Below, piece by piece: positions 37,638 to 48,306 of a stretch of DNA of 64,000 bases. The notes beneath the pieces are model-generated. The model searched no databases. It was not told the DNA's origin and saw nothing but the letters and a program-made list of their open reading frames with translations. Origin of the DNA: Nonomuraea fuscirosea (GTDB lineage: Bacteria; Actinomycetota; Actinomycetes; Streptosporangiales; Streptosporangiaceae); assembly GCF_003001935.1 (NCBI RefSeq), contig NZ_PVNG01000020.1, forward strand, positions 62,001 to 126,000. The letters run 5' to 3'. Positions within the stretch are counted from its first letter, which is position 1. Each line of letters starts with the position of its first letter. A program made the translations under genes and the position numbers.

Positions 37638-37868
37638 ATGAGCATTCTCGCTGAGGTCTCCGGCAACGTCACCGCCATCGGTTACGGTCTCGCCGCCATC
37701 GGCCCCGGCATCGGCGTCGGCATCATCTTCGGTCAGGGCGTGCAGGCCATCGCCCGCCAGCCGGAGGCTTACGGTCTGATCCGCCAGAACATGCTCCTCG
37801 GCTTCGTCCTCACCGAGGCCCTCGCCCTGATCGGTCTCGTCGCGCCGTTCATCTTCCAGGGCATCTGA
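37638..37868 (+). CDS. atpE: ATP synthase Fo subunit c
   Basis: A 76-residue hairpin of two membrane helices that assembles as the rotor ring. Helix 1 has the Gly-rich GPGIGVGIIFG, the polar loop is ARQPEAYG, and helix 2 has the proton-carrying Glu60 in GFVLTEALALIG. No sodium-binding signature is evident, so it should be proton-driven. ATG 37638 with AAAGGA upstream gives the usual length; an earlier in-frame codon at 37596 would add 14 polar residues. This is the subunit targeted by bedaquiline in mycobacteria. Confidence 0.96.
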   Translation: MSILAEVSGNVTAIGYGLAAIGPGIGVGIIFGQGVQAIARQPEAYGLIRQNMLLGFVLTEALALIGLVAPFIFQGI

Positions 37869-37899
37869 TAGACCGCCCTTCTGACGAAAGGCTGCACTC

Positions 37900-38460
37900 A
37901 TGACATCCATGGCAGCTAGGCTTCTCGCCGCGCCGGAGGAGCACTCGAGCAACCCGCTCATCCCGCACACGTACGAGCTCGTCGTCGGTATCTTCGCGTT
38001 CGCCGTCGTCTTCTTCGTCGTCGGCCGGATGCTCATCCCGCGGATCCAGAAGACGCTGGCCGAGCGCACCGACGCCATCGAAGGCGGCATCAAGCGGGCG
38101 GAGGAGGCGCAGGCGGAGGCTCAGGCCCTGCAGAAGCGCTACACCGAGCAGCTCGAAGAGGCCCGTCGCGACGCCGCCAGGCTGCGCGAGGAGGCTCGCG
38201 AGCAGGCCGCGCAGATCAAGGCCGAGCTGCGCGAGGAGGCCCAGGCCGAGGCGCGCCGCCTCGTCGAGGCCGCGCACGCGCAGATCGAGGCGGACCGCCA
38301 GGCGGCCTTCGCCCAGCTCCGCACGGAGATCGGCCGCCTGTCGACCGACCTCGCCGGCCGCATCGTCGGCGAGTCCCTTGAGGACGAGGCCCGCCAGAGC
38401 CGCATCGTCGACAGGTTCCTCGACGAGCTGGAGAGCCCGAACGCGCAGGCGGTGCGCTGA
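37900..38460 (+). CDS. atpF: ATP synthase Fo subunit b
   Basis: Peripheral stalk that ties subunit a to F1. A 186-residue protein: one membrane helix (about 28-48, VVGIFAFAVVFFVVGRMLI) and then a long charged coiled coil rich in Glu, Ala, Arg (AEEAQAEAQALQKRYTEQLE). A single b gene with a standard-length b followed by an extended delta is the actinomycete pattern. ATG 37900 follows GAAAGG. The stop shares one base with the atpH start. Confidence 0.95.
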   Translation: MTSMAARLLAAPEEHSSNPLIPHTYELVVGIFAFAVVFFVVGRMLIPRIQKTLAERTDAIEGGIKRAEEAQAEAQALQKRYTEQLEEARRDAARLREEAREQAAQIKAELREEAQAEARRLVEAAHAQIEADRQAAFAQLRTEIGRLSTDLAGRIVGESLEDEARQSRIVDRFLDELESPNAQAVR

Positions 38461-39269
38461 TGCGCGGTCTGAGCAGGGCCTCGCTGGCCGAAGTCGAAGA
38501 GCGGTTCAACGCGGTCGCCGGCAGTGCCGACCTCGGTGCGCTCTCCGACGAGCTGTTCGCGGTCGCGGATCTGCTCGACCGCGAGCACGGCCTGCGCCGC
38601 GCCCTGTCCGACCCGGCCAGGGCGGCCGAGCAGAAGGCGCGCGTCGTCCACAACCTGCTCGACGGCAAGGTCGGCGCGGCGGCCCTGGCCACCACCGAGG
38701 CCGCGGTCTCGGCGAAGTGGTCGCGGGCCGGTGACCTGGCCGACGTGCTCGAACGGCTCGGTGTCGTGGCCGCCGCGGCGGAGGCCGAGGGCCAGGGCAG
38801 GCTCGACGAGGTGGAGGACGAGCTCTTCCGCTTCGGCCGCATCGTCGCCGGCAACCCCGGACTGCGTCGCGCGCTCGCCGACGCGGCCGCCCCCGAGGAG
38901 GGCAAGCGCGAACTGCTGCGCGGCCTGCTCGAGGGCAAGGTGGCCCAGTCCAGCCTGCGTCTCATCGCGCAGCTGGTTGTGCACCCGCGCGGGCGTAGCC
39001 TGGAGACAGGCCTGGAAGAGGTCGGCCAGCTCGTGGCCCAGCAGCGCCAGCGCCTCGTGGCGGTGGTGCGCAGTGCGGTCGAGCTGAGCGAGGCGCAGAA
39101 GACGCGCCTGGTGACGTGGCTGAGCACCTCTTACGGGCGTGACGTGCACCTGAACGTCGAGGTGGACAAGCGAGTGCTCGGTGGATTCTCGGTCCGCATC
39201 GGCGACGAGATCATCGACACCACCATTGTGGGACGAATCGAAGAAGTCCGCCGCCGGTTGGCCGGCTAG
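38460..39269 (+). CDS. atpH: ATP synthase F1 subunit delta
   Basis: Connects the b stalk to the top of the alpha/beta hexamer. A 269-residue protein, longer than the about 180 of E. coli because of an N-terminal extension typical of actinobacteria. The C-terminal conserved region is VDKRVLGGFSVRIGDEIID. ATG overlaps the atpF stop by one base. No anomaly. Confidence 0.94.
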   Translation: MRGLSRASLAEVEERFNAVAGSADLGALSDELFAVADLLDREHGLRRALSDPARAAEQKARVVHNLLDGKVGAAALATTEAAVSAKWSRAGDLADVLERLGVVAAAAEAEGQGRLDEVEDELFRFGRIVAGNPGLRRALADAAAPEEGKRELLRGLLEGKVAQSSLRLIAQLVVHPRGRSLETGLEEVGQLVAQQRQRLVAVVRSAVELSEAQKTRLVTWLSTSYGRDVHLNVEVDKRVLGGFSVRIGDEIIDTTIVGRIEEVRRRLAG

Positions 39270-39292
39270 GCGAAGAGGGAGACAGAGTAGAG

Positions 39293-40942
39293 ATGGCGGA
39301 GCTTACGATCCGGCCGGACGAGATCCGGGACGCGCTTGAGCGCTTCGTCCAGGCGTACGAACCGGAAGGCGCCGCGCGCGAGGAGATCGGGACCGTCGTC
39401 GACGCCGGCGACGGTATCGCCCATGTCTCCGGCCTTCCCTCGGCGATGGCGAACGAGCTGTTGGAGTTCGAGAACGGTACGCGCGGCCTGGCACTCAACC
39501 TCGACACCCGCGAGATCGGTGTCGTCGTCCTGGGTGAGTTCAGCGGTATCGAGGAGGGCCAGACGGTCCGCAGGACGGGCGAGGTCCTGTCCGTGCCCGT
39601 CGGCGACAACTTCCTCGGCCGCGTGGTCGACCCCCTGGGCAACCCGCTCGACGGCAAGGGCGCCATCGAGGCCGAGGCCACTCGTGCCCTCGAGCTTCAG
39701 GCCCCCACGGTCGTCCAGCGCCAGCCCGTGAAGGAGTCGCTGGCCACGGGCATCAAGGCGATCGACGCCATGACGGCGATCGGCCGCGGTCAGCGTCAGC
39801 TGATCATCGGCGACCGCGGCACCGGCAAGACCGCGATCGCCGTGGACACCATCCTCAACCAGCGCGAGAACTGGGCCTCAGGCGACCCCGCCAAGCAGGT
39901 CCGCTGCGTCTACGTCGCGGTCGGCCAGAAGGGCTCGACCGTCGCGCAGGTGCGCGCCCGCCTGGAGGAGGCCGGCGCGATGGAATACACCACCATCGTC
40001 GCCGCGCCCGCGTCCGAGGCCGCGGGCTTCAAGTACATCGCCCCCTACGCCGGCTCGGCCATCGGTCAGCACTGGATGTATCAGGGCAAGCACGTCCTGA
40101 TCGTCTTCGACGACCTGACCAAGCAGGCGGACGCCTACCGCGCCGTCTCGCTGCTGCTGCGCCGCCCGCCGGGCCGTGAGGCCTTCCCCGGCGACGTCTT
40201 CTACCTCCACTCCCGGCTGCTGGAGCGCTGCGCCAAGCTCTCCGACGACATGGGCGGTGGCTCGATGACCGGTCTGCCGATCATCGAGACCAAGGGCAAC
40301 GACGTCTCGGCCTTCATTCCGACCAACGTCATCTCCATCACCGACGGCCAGGTCTTCCTCGAGACCGACCTGTTCAACGCCGGTGTGCGCCCGGCCATCA
40401 ACGTCGGTGTCTCGGTGTCCCGAGTCGGTGGTTCCGCCCAGGCCAAGGCCATGCGGAAGGTCGCGGGCACGCTGCGTCTGTCGCTGTCGCAGTACCGCGA
40501 CCTCGAAGCGTTCGCCTCCTTCGCCTCCGACCTGGACGCCGCCTCCAAGGCTCAGCTGGAGCGCGGTCAGCGGCTGGTCGAGCTGCTCAAGCAGGCCCAG
40601 TACAGCCCGTTCTCGCTGGAGCGCGAGGTGGCCTCGATCTGGGCCGGCACGACGGGCGAGCTGGACGAGGTGCCGATCGAGGACGTCCGCCGCTTCGAGG
40701 CCGAGTTCCTGGACTATCTCCAGTCCTCGCACAAGGGCATCTTCGACACCATCCGGGAGACCAGGGAACTGGTCGACGACACGGTGACCGCTCTCAAGGA
40801 CGCCATCACGGAGTTCAAGAAGGGCTTCACCACCTCCTCGGGTGAGCTGCTGGTCAAGGACGAGCCGGTGGCGCCCCTGGCGGCCGAAGAGGTCGGCCAG
40901 GAGAAGATCAAGAAGGTCGTCCGGCCGGCGGAGAAGAAGTAG
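39293..40942 (+). CDS. atpA: ATP synthase F1 subunit alpha
   Basis: Non-catalytic nucleotide-binding subunit. P-loop GDRGTGKT at 173-180, adenine-side motif AYAGSAIGQHWMYQG, and signature PAINVGVSVSRVGGSAQ. Length 549 is the long actinobacterial form; the C-terminal tail (about 510-549, Lys/Glu-rich, ending IKKVVRPAEKK) corresponds to the extension that in mycobacteria suppresses ATP hydrolysis. ATG follows GGGAGA. Three bases separate it from atpG. Confidence 0.96.
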   Translation: MAELTIRPDEIRDALERFVQAYEPEGAAREEIGTVVDAGDGIAHVSGLPSAMANELLEFENGTRGLALNLDTREIGVVVLGEFSGIEEGQTVRRTGEVLSVPVGDNFLGRVVDPLGNPLDGKGAIEAEATRALELQAPTVVQRQPVKESLATGIKAIDAMTAIGRGQRQLIIGDRGTGKTAIAVDTILNQRENWASGDPAKQVRCVYVAVGQKGSTVAQVRARLEEAGAMEYTTIVAAPASEAAGFKYIAPYAGSAIGQHWMYQGKHVLIVFDDLTKQADAYRAVSLLLRRPPGREAFPGDVFYLHSRLLERCAKLSDDMGGGSMTGLPIIETKGNDVSAFIPTNVISITDGQVFLETDLFNAGVRPAINVGVSVSRVGGSAQAKAMRKVAGTLRLSLSQYRDLEAFASFASDLDAASKAQLERGQRLVELLKQAQYSPFSLEREVASIWAGTTGELDEVPIEDVRRFEAEFLDYLQSSHKGIFDTIRETRELVDDTVTALKDAITEFKKGFTTSSGELLVKDEPVAPLAAEEVGQEKIKKVVRPAEKK

Positions 40943-40945
40943 GAC

Positions 40946-41848
40946 ATGGGTGCCCAGCTAAGGCTGCTGCGGCGGCGGATCAACTCGGTCAAGTCGACCG
41001 CGAAGATCACGCGCGCCCAGGAGCTCATCGCCTCTTCACGGATCGTGAGGGCGCAGCAGCGGATGCAGGCGGCGTTGCCGTACGAGCGTGAGATCACTCG
41101 CGCCGTCACGGGCGTCGTCAGCAACGCCGCGAGCGTCGACCATCCGCTGACCGTGGCGAAGGAGAACCCCGCCAAGGCGGGCGTCCTCATCGTCACCAGC
41201 GACAGCGGCTTCTGCGGCGGCTTCAACGCCAACGTGCTGCGCGAGGCCGAGGCCCTGCGCGGGCTGCTGGAGAGCCGCGGTCTCGACGTGGTGCCGTTCG
41301 TCACCGGGCGCAAGGGTGTCACCTGGCACACCTTCCGCAACCGGGAGATGGGCGGCAACTGGGTCGGGTTCTCGCGCAAGCCGGCCTACGCCGACGCCAA
41401 GGAGATCGCGAACACGCTGATCGACTCGTTCAAGGACGACAACGGCATCGACGAGATCCACATCGTCTCGACCGAGTTCGTCTCGATGCTCACGCAGAAC
41501 GTCGTGGTCAAGCGGGTCCTGCCGCTGGAGGTCGAGGAGACCGAGGCGTCGGAGTCCACCGGGATCCCGCCGTACTTCGAGTTCGAGCCGACCGCGGGCG
41601 ACGTGCTGGAGACGCTGCTCCCGCGTTACGTGGAGTCGCGCATCTTCACCGCGCTGCTCCAGTCCGCGGCCTCCGAGGAGGCCGCGCGGCGGCGCGCGAT
41701 GAAGTCCGCGACCGACAACGCCAACGAGCTGATGCGGGTGCTCACCCAGCAGATGAACCAGGCTCGCCAGGCCGAGATCACCCAGGAAATCAGCGAGATC
41801 GTCGGTGGCGCCAACGCGCTGGCTGACGCCGCAGCGGGGAAAGAGTGA
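40946..41848 (+). CDS. atpG: ATP synthase F1 subunit gamma
   Basis: Central rotor shaft. A 300-residue protein with N-terminal helix MGAQLRLLRRRINSVKSTAK and C-terminal helix ending TQEISEIVGGANALADA, the conserved coiled coil, around a Rossmann-like middle (VLIVTSDSGFCGGFNANVL). The stop and the atpD start are separated by a single base. Confidence 0.95.
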   Translation: MGAQLRLLRRRINSVKSTAKITRAQELIASSRIVRAQQRMQAALPYEREITRAVTGVVSNAASVDHPLTVAKENPAKAGVLIVTSDSGFCGGFNANVLREAEALRGLLESRGLDVVPFVTGRKGVTWHTFRNREMGGNWVGFSRKPAYADAKEIANTLIDSFKDDNGIDEIHIVSTEFVSMLTQNVVVKRVLPLEVEETEASESTGIPPYFEFEPTAGDVLETLLPRYVESRIFTALLQSAASEEAARRRAMKSATDNANELMRVLTQQMNQARQAEITQEISEIVGGANALADAAAGKE

Positions 41849-41849
41849 A

Positions 41850-43298
<1,449 letters not shown>

Positions 43299-43312
43299 TC
43301 GCCCATGGTGGC

Positions 43313-43338
43313 GGCGCGGGCTCCGCGGAGCCCGCGCC
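43313..43338 (+). other. 26-base perfect palindrome between atpD and atpC
   Basis: Arms 43313-43325 and 43326-43338 are exact reverse complements (GGCGCGGGCTCC facing GGAGCCCGCGCC) and can fold into a very stable hairpin 15 bases after the atpD stop. No T-run follows, and atpC must be read through. It may set the beta:epsilon ratio or protect the upstream mRNA from 3' decay. Confidence 0.6.
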
Positions 43339-43367
43339 GTTACCTGATCGGAAAGGAACCTACAAAG

Positions 43368-43769
43368 GTGGCGAAGCTACGCGTAGGGGTTGTCTCACCC
43401 GAGCGTGAGATCTGGTCGGGCGAGGCCGACATGGTGATTGCCAAGACCGTGGACGGCGAGATCGGTATTATGCCGCAACACGCACCTGTTCTCGGCGTCC
43501 TCGTCGAGGGCGGCGTGCTGCGCGTGAAGCGGGAAGGCGAGCAGGAGCTGGTCGCCGCGGTGCACGGGGGTTTCATCTCCGTCGCCGACGACGAGGTCTC
43601 CGTGCTGGCCGAGGTGGCCGAGCTAGGTTCCGAGGTGGACGTCGCGGCGGCCCGTGACGCTCTCGACCGGGCCCAGGCCTCGATCGAGGCCGACCAGGAG
43701 GACGCCGACGCGGCTGTCGAGGCCAAGCGTGCCAGGGCACGCCTGCGCGCGGCGGGCGAAGAGGTTTAA
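43368..43769 (+). CDS. atpC: ATP synthase F1 subunit epsilon
   Basis: Rotor-foot and regulatory subunit, 133 residues. N-terminal beta-sandwich with LRVGVVSPEREIWSGEA, GEIGIMPQHAPVLGVL and GGFISVADDEVSVLAE; the C-terminal helical hairpin is short and acidic (QASIEADQEDADAA). GTG 43368 with AAAGGA upstream gives MAKLRVGVV; an in-frame ATG at 43305 lies in the palindrome region and would add an Arg-rich, non-conserved stretch. Last structural atp gene. Confidence 0.95.
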   Translation: MAKLRVGVVSPEREIWSGEADMVIAKTVDGEIGIMPQHAPVLGVLVEGGVLRVKREGEQELVAAVHGGFISVADDEVSVLAEVAELGSEVDVAAARDALDRAQASIEADQEDADAAVEAKRARARLRAAGEEV

Positions 43770-43799
43770 TACAGGTAAGTCGGGGCTCAGGGGGGCGGC

Positions 43800-44180
43800 A
43801 TGGTAGCGACGGTTGTGATTCTCGTGGTGCTGCTGGCCGCCCTCGTCATGTTGCGCGCGGTCATGCTGACGCGCTCGCGCGGGAGCGTACCCTGTCGCCT
43901 GCGCGTAGCGGAGCACGGATGGCAGAGCGGGATAGCCCGCTACGCCGACGGGGAGCTCCACTGGATTCCGCTCCTGGGCGTCCGACTGAGGCCGCGCCAC
44001 GCTATCGCGAGGCGCGGCCTCGTCGTTTCCGCCCGTCGTGAGATCGACGGCGGCCTCTACGCGGTCGACTGCGGGGGCACCACGCGGGGCATCTCCCTCG
44101 CCATGAGCGCCGACGCGCTCACCGGGTTCCTGGCCTGGCTGGAGTCCGCCCCGCCCAGCGCCTACCTCGACGTCGCCTAG
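43800..44180 (+). CDS. DUF2550 family membrane-anchored protein
   Basis: A 126-residue protein with one N-terminal membrane helix (VVILVVLLAALVMLRAV) and a small cytoplasmic or external domain with PCRLRVAEHGWQSGIARY and GLYAVDCGGTTRGISLAM. It is the conserved DUF2550 protein that follows atpC in actinobacteria (Rv1312 position). It starts 30 bases after atpC and is probably in the operon. Function unknown; constant linkage suggests an ATPase-associated or envelope role. Confidence 0.85.
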   Translation: MVATVVILVVLLAALVMLRAVMLTRSRGSVPCRLRVAEHGWQSGIARYADGELHWIPLLGVRLRPRHAIARRGLVVSARREIDGGLYAVDCGGTTRGISLAMSADALTGFLAWLESAPPSAYLDVA

Positions 44181-44211
44181 CGATCGCCGCATAGGGCGGG
44201 AGCGGCCCTGA

Positions 44212-44802
44212 TCAGCGGGTGCCGCCGGGCTTCCAGAGGATCTCGTCGCCGGCGTGGGCCACCCGGCAGGCGATGAAGAGCAGGTCCGACAGGCGGTTGA
44301 GGTATTTCGCGGTCAGCGGGTTGACGTCGTCGTGCGCCTGCAGCGCCGCCCAGGCCGTACGCTCGGCCCTGCGGACGGTCACCCGGGCCACGTGCAGCGC
44401 CGCCGTGGCGGGATCGCCGCCCGGCAGGATGAAGCTCCGCAGCGGCTTGAGATCAGCGTTGAGGCGGTCGCACTGCTCCTCCAGCCAGTCGATGTACGAC
44501 GGCTCCACCCGCAGCGGCGGGAACTCGGGATCGGCCACGACCGGCGTGGCCAGGTCGGCCCCGACGTCGAACAGCTCGTTCTGCACCCGGATCAGCATCG
44601 CCACGAGGTCGGCCGGGAGCGTGCCGTGCGCGAGCGCCAGGCCGAGGTGGGCGTTGGCCTCCTCCACGTCCGCGTAGGCGGCCAGCCGGGGATCGGTCTT
44701 CGCGGTGCGGCTCCCGTCGACCAGCCCCGTGGTGCCGTCGTCACCGGCCCGGGTGTAGATCTTCGAGAGGACGACCGGCTTGTCCTTGTCGGCGCGCGTC
44801 AT
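44212..44802 (-). CDS. Cob(I)alamin adenosyltransferase, PduO type
   Basis: Transfers the 5'-deoxyadenosyl group of ATP to reduced cobalamin, making coenzyme B12. A 196-residue PduO-type enzyme: SKIYTRAGDDGTTGLVDGSR (ATP loop), YADVEEANAHLGLALA, then FILPGGDPATAALHVARVTVRRAER and LNRLSDLLFIACR. ATG at 44802 starts the typical short basic leader. Transcribed towards the atp operon (convergent with the DUF2550 gene), as at Rv1314c. Useful for the methylmalonyl-CoA mutase step next to the epimerase encoded at 61814. Confidence 0.94.
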   Translation of the reverse strand: MTRADKDKPVVLSKIYTRAGDDGTTGLVDGSRTAKTDPRLAAYADVEEANAHLGLALAHGTLPADLVAMLIRVQNELFDVGADLATPVVADPEFPPLRVEPSYIDWLEEQCDRLNADLKPLRSFILPGGDPATAALHVARVTVRRAERTAWAALQAHDDVNPLTAKYLNRLSDLLFIACRVAHAGDEILWKPGGTR

Positions 44803-45024
44803 GGCCCCAGCGTAACGGCCCCCGCCGACGGCACCCGCGGACGGCCTGCGGTCGCGTCCGGCCCTGAGCGAGGTGCGGCCTGGAGAAAGCCCGCGGTGAT
44901 CGCCGTGGCATGACAAATGTCATCGCGATCGGACGCGGGATCCATATCGGGCGGATGATTTCAGCGACTACCAGGCCGAACGCCCCGAAAGCCACTATGG
45001 ACCCATGATGAAGGAGATGACCTG

Positions 45025-45921
45025 ATGCTCGAGATCAACGAGCTGCGCAAGCGTTTCGCGGGCGGCCCCGACGCCCCCGGCGGCAAGGTCGCCCTCGACG
45101 GGATCGGCTTCACCGTACGACCGGGCGAGATGTACGGCTTCGTGGGCGCGAACGGCGCGGGCAAGACCACGACGATGCGCATCGTGATGGGCGTGCTCCA
45201 GGCGGACTCCGGCTCGGTGAGCTGGCAGGGCAGGCCCCTCGGTTACGACGACCGTCAGCGCTTCGGCTACATGCCGGAGGAGCGCGGCCTGTACCAGAAG
45301 ATGCGGGTCGCCGAGCAGATCGAGTACTTCGGCCGGCTGCACGGCATGGCCGCCCCGGTCGCCAAGAAGGCCACCGACGACCTGCTGGAGCGGCTCGGGC
45401 TCACCGAGCGCAAGGGCGAGACCGTGCAGGCGCTGTCGCTGGGCAACCAGCAGCGCGTGCAGCTCGCCGTGGCGCTGGTGCACGACCCCGAGGTGCTCAT
45501 CCTGGACGAGCCGTTCTCCGGGCTGGACCCGATCGCGGTGGACGCGCTGGCCACGGTGCTGCAGGAGCGGTGCAGGGGCGGCGTGCCGGTGATCTTCTCC
45601 AGCCACCAGCTGGAACTCGTCGAGCGGCTGTGCGACTCCGTCGGCATCGTCTCGGCCGGCCGGATGGTGGCCACCGGGACGGTGGAGGACCTGCGCGCCG
45701 CCGAGAGCAACACGCTGCGCGTGGTCGTCCGCGACCCGGCCCCCGGCTGGGCCGACGGACTGCCCGGCACGGTCACCGTGCACGGCGACCGCCACACCCT
45801 GCGTACGGCCGGCGGCGACGACCAGGAGATCCTGCGCCGCGCCGTGAAGGCCGGGCGGGTCGAGCACTTCGGCGTCGAGCAGCCGACGCTCACCGAGATC
45901 TTCAAGGAGGCCGTGGCGTGA
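45025..45921 (+). CDS. ABC transporter ATP-binding protein, NatA/CcmA type
   Basis: A 298-residue ATPase of an ABC-2 exporter. Walker A GANGAGKTTTMR, Q-loop GYMPEERGLYQKM, signature LSLGNQQRVQLAVAL (LSLGN in place of LSGGQ, as in NatA-like proteins), Walker B VLILDEPFSGLDP, and switch His in IFSSHQLELVERL. A DUF4162-like C-terminal domain follows (about 215-298). ATG after AAGGAG. The stop overlaps the permease GTG, so they form one operon with the kinase behind. Confidence 0.92.
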   Translation: MLEINELRKRFAGGPDAPGGKVALDGIGFTVRPGEMYGFVGANGAGKTTTMRIVMGVLQADSGSVSWQGRPLGYDDRQRFGYMPEERGLYQKMRVAEQIEYFGRLHGMAAPVAKKATDDLLERLGLTERKGETVQALSLGNQQRVQLAVALVHDPEVLILDEPFSGLDPIAVDALATVLQERCRGGVPVIFSSHQLELVERLCDSVGIVSAGRMVATGTVEDLRAAESNTLRVVVRDPAPGWADGLPGTVTVHGDRHTLRTAGGDDQEILRRAVKAGRVEHFGVEQPTLTEIFKEAVA

Positions 45922-47030
45922 ACGGATTGTTGCTGGTGGCCCGCCGCGAGGTGGCCACCCAGATCAGGACGCGGGCGTTCGTGATCGGCCTGATCGTCAC
46001 CGGCCTGCTGGTGGCGGCGCTCTCCTTCGCCCCCAAGGTGCTGGGCGGGGACGGCGACACGTACAAGATCGGCCTGGTCAACTCCCAGCAGCTGCCGCTG
46101 CACACCGCCGCGCCCGACATCGAGTTCGAGTGGCGCAAGTTCGCCGACGAGCCGGCCGCCAAGCAGGCCGTGCTGGACGGCGACGTGGACGCGGTGCTGG
46201 TCGACGACGCCAGGGTGCTCACGGACGGTGAGATCGAGACCGAGCTCGGTGTGCTCATGCAGAGCGTGAACCGGGAGTTCAAGCTCGGCGCGGCCGGCGT
46301 GGCCATCCCGCCGCTGGAGATGCAGTCCGTCGGGGCCGACACCCGCTACGAATCGGCTCGCAGGGGCATCGCCACCGTGCTCGTCCTGGTGCTCTTCATG
46401 CTGATCATCGGACAGGTCGTGATGGTCGCCATGGGCGTGGTCGAGGAGAAGGGCAGCCGGATCGTGGAGATCCTGCTCTCCTCCGTACGGCCGTGGCAGC
46501 TGCTCGGCGGCAAGATCGTCGGGCTGGGCGTGCTCGGCATGATCAACCTGGTCGTCATCCTGGCGGTCGGGCTCGGCGCGGCGATGGCCTCAGGACTGGC
46601 CGCCGAGTTCCCGCCCGGCATCCCCGGGCTGGTGGCGGCGGTGCTGGCCTGGTTCGTGCTCGGCTATGCCTTCTTCGCCACGCTGGCGGCGGCCTTCGCC
46701 TCCCTGGTCTCGCGCCAGGAGGAGGTGAACAGCGTCCTGACGCCGCTCACCATGGTCATCATGGGCACGTACTTCGTCAGCTTCTACTCCACCAACGATC
46801 CCACGGGTACGCTGGCCACGGTCATGTCGTACATCCCGCCGTTCTCCTCCATGATCATGCCGGTGCGGATGGCGGCGACGGAGGTGCCGATGTGGCAGGT
46901 GGGCCTGTCGATGGCCGCGATGGTGCTGGGCGTGCTCGCCGCGCTGGCCTTCGGGGCCAAGGTGTACGAGCGGGCCGTGCTGCGGACGGGGGCCCGGCTG
47001 AAACTCGGCGACGTGCTGCGTAGCCGATAG
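45918..47030 (+). CDS. ABC-2 type permease (NatB-like)
   Basis: Membrane partner of the preceding ATPase, 370 residues. One N-terminal helix (about 20-40), an extracellular domain of some 130 residues, then five helices in the C-terminal half. EEKGSRIVEILLSSVRPWQ is the conserved coupling segment of NatB-type permeases; SRQEEVNSVLTPLTM and SYIPPFSSMIMPVRM follow. GTG overlaps the upstream stop (GTGA). The family exports sodium, drugs or peptides; substrate not deducible. Confidence 0.9.
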   Translation: MNGLLLVARREVATQIRTRAFVIGLIVTGLLVAALSFAPKVLGGDGDTYKIGLVNSQQLPLHTAAPDIEFEWRKFADEPAAKQAVLDGDVDAVLVDDARVLTDGEIETELGVLMQSVNREFKLGAAGVAIPPLEMQSVGADTRYESARRGIATVLVLVLFMLIIGQVVMVAMGVVEEKGSRIVEILLSSVRPWQLLGGKIVGLGVLGMINLVVILAVGLGAAMASGLAAEFPPGIPGLVAAVLAWFVLGYAFFATLAAAFASLVSRQEEVNSVLTPLTMVIMGTYFVSFYSTNDPTGTLATVMSYIPPFSSMIMPVRMAATEVPMWQVGLSMAAMVLGVLAALAFGAKVYERAVLRTGARLKLGDVLRSR

Positions 47031-48224
47031 ATGGACACGATCGAGCAGGCGCGGCGGACGACCTGGAGGGTTCTGGTCGTCAACGTCGTCGCCATGTGGG
47101 TGCTGATCGCCGTCAGCGTCCTGACCCCCCTCTGGGCGGGCCGGTTCGACGGATGGTGGCGGATCGGGCCCGCGCTGGCCGCCGCCGTCTGCTTCACCTG
47201 GCTCTGCATCCGCATCATGAGCCTGATCCTGGACCGCCGTCACTACCCCACCAAGCAGGTGGCGGTGGCGGCGGTCCTCGCCGTATTCGCGACCGGCCTC
47301 GGCGGGGCCGATCCGTTCGGCTGGGGCTTCGTGGCGCTGTGCTGGCTGGGCGTCGCCACGCTGGAGATCCCCAAGCGCGCGGTCCGGCTGCTGCAGGCCG
47401 GCACGTTCGTGCTCTGCCTCGGGCTGAGCACCCTGCCCTGGCAGACGGGGACGCTGGGCGTGCGGGCCGCGCTGACGGGCATGGACGTGGATCCGGCCGG
47501 CTGGCAGTCGCTGACCTACCACGTGCTCGCCTTCGGCCTCTTCTGCCTGATCGTGCCCCCCTCCAACCGGATCTGGGTGTGGATCTGGCGGCTGGCCGTG
47601 GAGGCGCACCGGGGCAGGGAGGCGCACACCAGGCTGGCGCTGGCGGAGGAGCGGCTGCGGTTCGCCAGGGACCTGCACGATCTGGTCGGGCACCAGTTGT
47701 CGGCCATCGCGGTGAAGACCGAGCTGGCCGTGCGGCTGTCCGACGTGGACACGGGCCGGGCCAAGGACGAGATGGCCGAGGTCAACCGGCTGACCAGGAA
47801 GGCGCTCAAGGAGCTGCGCGAGGCCGTACGGGGCTACCGCGAGCTTGACTTGGCCGCTGAGCTGAATAGCGTGAAAGGTGTGCTCGAAGCGGCGGGGGTC
47901 CGCTGTGAGGTGCGCCTGCCCTACCGCGAGCTCCCCGCGGGCGTGGCCCCGGTGTTCGCCTACGCCGTGCGCGAGGCGGTCACCAACGTGCTCAAGCACA
48001 GCACGGCGAGCTTCTGCGACATCACGATCCGCTTCACCGAGAAGGAGGCGGAGCTGACGGTGCGCAACGACGGTGTGGCCCGGCGGCAGGCCGACGATCT
48101 GGGCAGCGGCCTGACGGGGATGTCCGAGCGACTGGGCGCCGTGGGCGGCACGGTGAAGGCCCGGCTGGTCGAGGACCGGGAGTTCCTGCTCCACGCAGTC
48201 GTGTCATTGCCGATAGATGGGTAG
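47031..48224 (+). CDS. Sensor histidine kinase, NarL/DesK type (orphan)
   Basis: A 397-residue membrane kinase. Five to six N-terminal helices to about 190, then the HisKA_3 motif FARDLHDLVGHQLSAIAVK with phospho-His216, and an HATPase domain with N-box VREAVTNVLKHS and G-box GSGLTGMSERLGAVGG. ATG directly follows the permease stop, so it belongs to the exporter operon and probably senses the exported compound. No response regulator gene is adjacent: the next gene encodes a STAS protein. Its regulator must lie elsewhere. Confidence 0.9.
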   Translation: MDTIEQARRTTWRVLVVNVVAMWVLIAVSVLTPLWAGRFDGWWRIGPALAAAVCFTWLCIRIMSLILDRRHYPTKQVAVAAVLAVFATGLGGADPFGWGFVALCWLGVATLEIPKRAVRLLQAGTFVLCLGLSTLPWQTGTLGVRAALTGMDVDPAGWQSLTYHVLAFGLFCLIVPPSNRIWVWIWRLAVEAHRGREAHTRLALAEERLRFARDLHDLVGHQLSAIAVKTELAVRLSDVDTGRAKDEMAEVNRLTRKALKELREAVRGYRELDLAAELNSVKGVLEAAGVRCEVRLPYRELPAGVAPVFAYAVREAVTNVLKHSTASFCDITIRFTEKEAELTVRNDGVARRQADDLGSGLTGMSERLGAVGGTVKARLVEDREFLLHAVVSLPIDG

Positions 48225-48306
48225 GGGACTCATATGGGGGTTTCAACCCCTGTGAGCGCTTGGCGCAGGCAGATGACTACGCTACGTGCGTGACTGAGGA
48301 GGTGGC

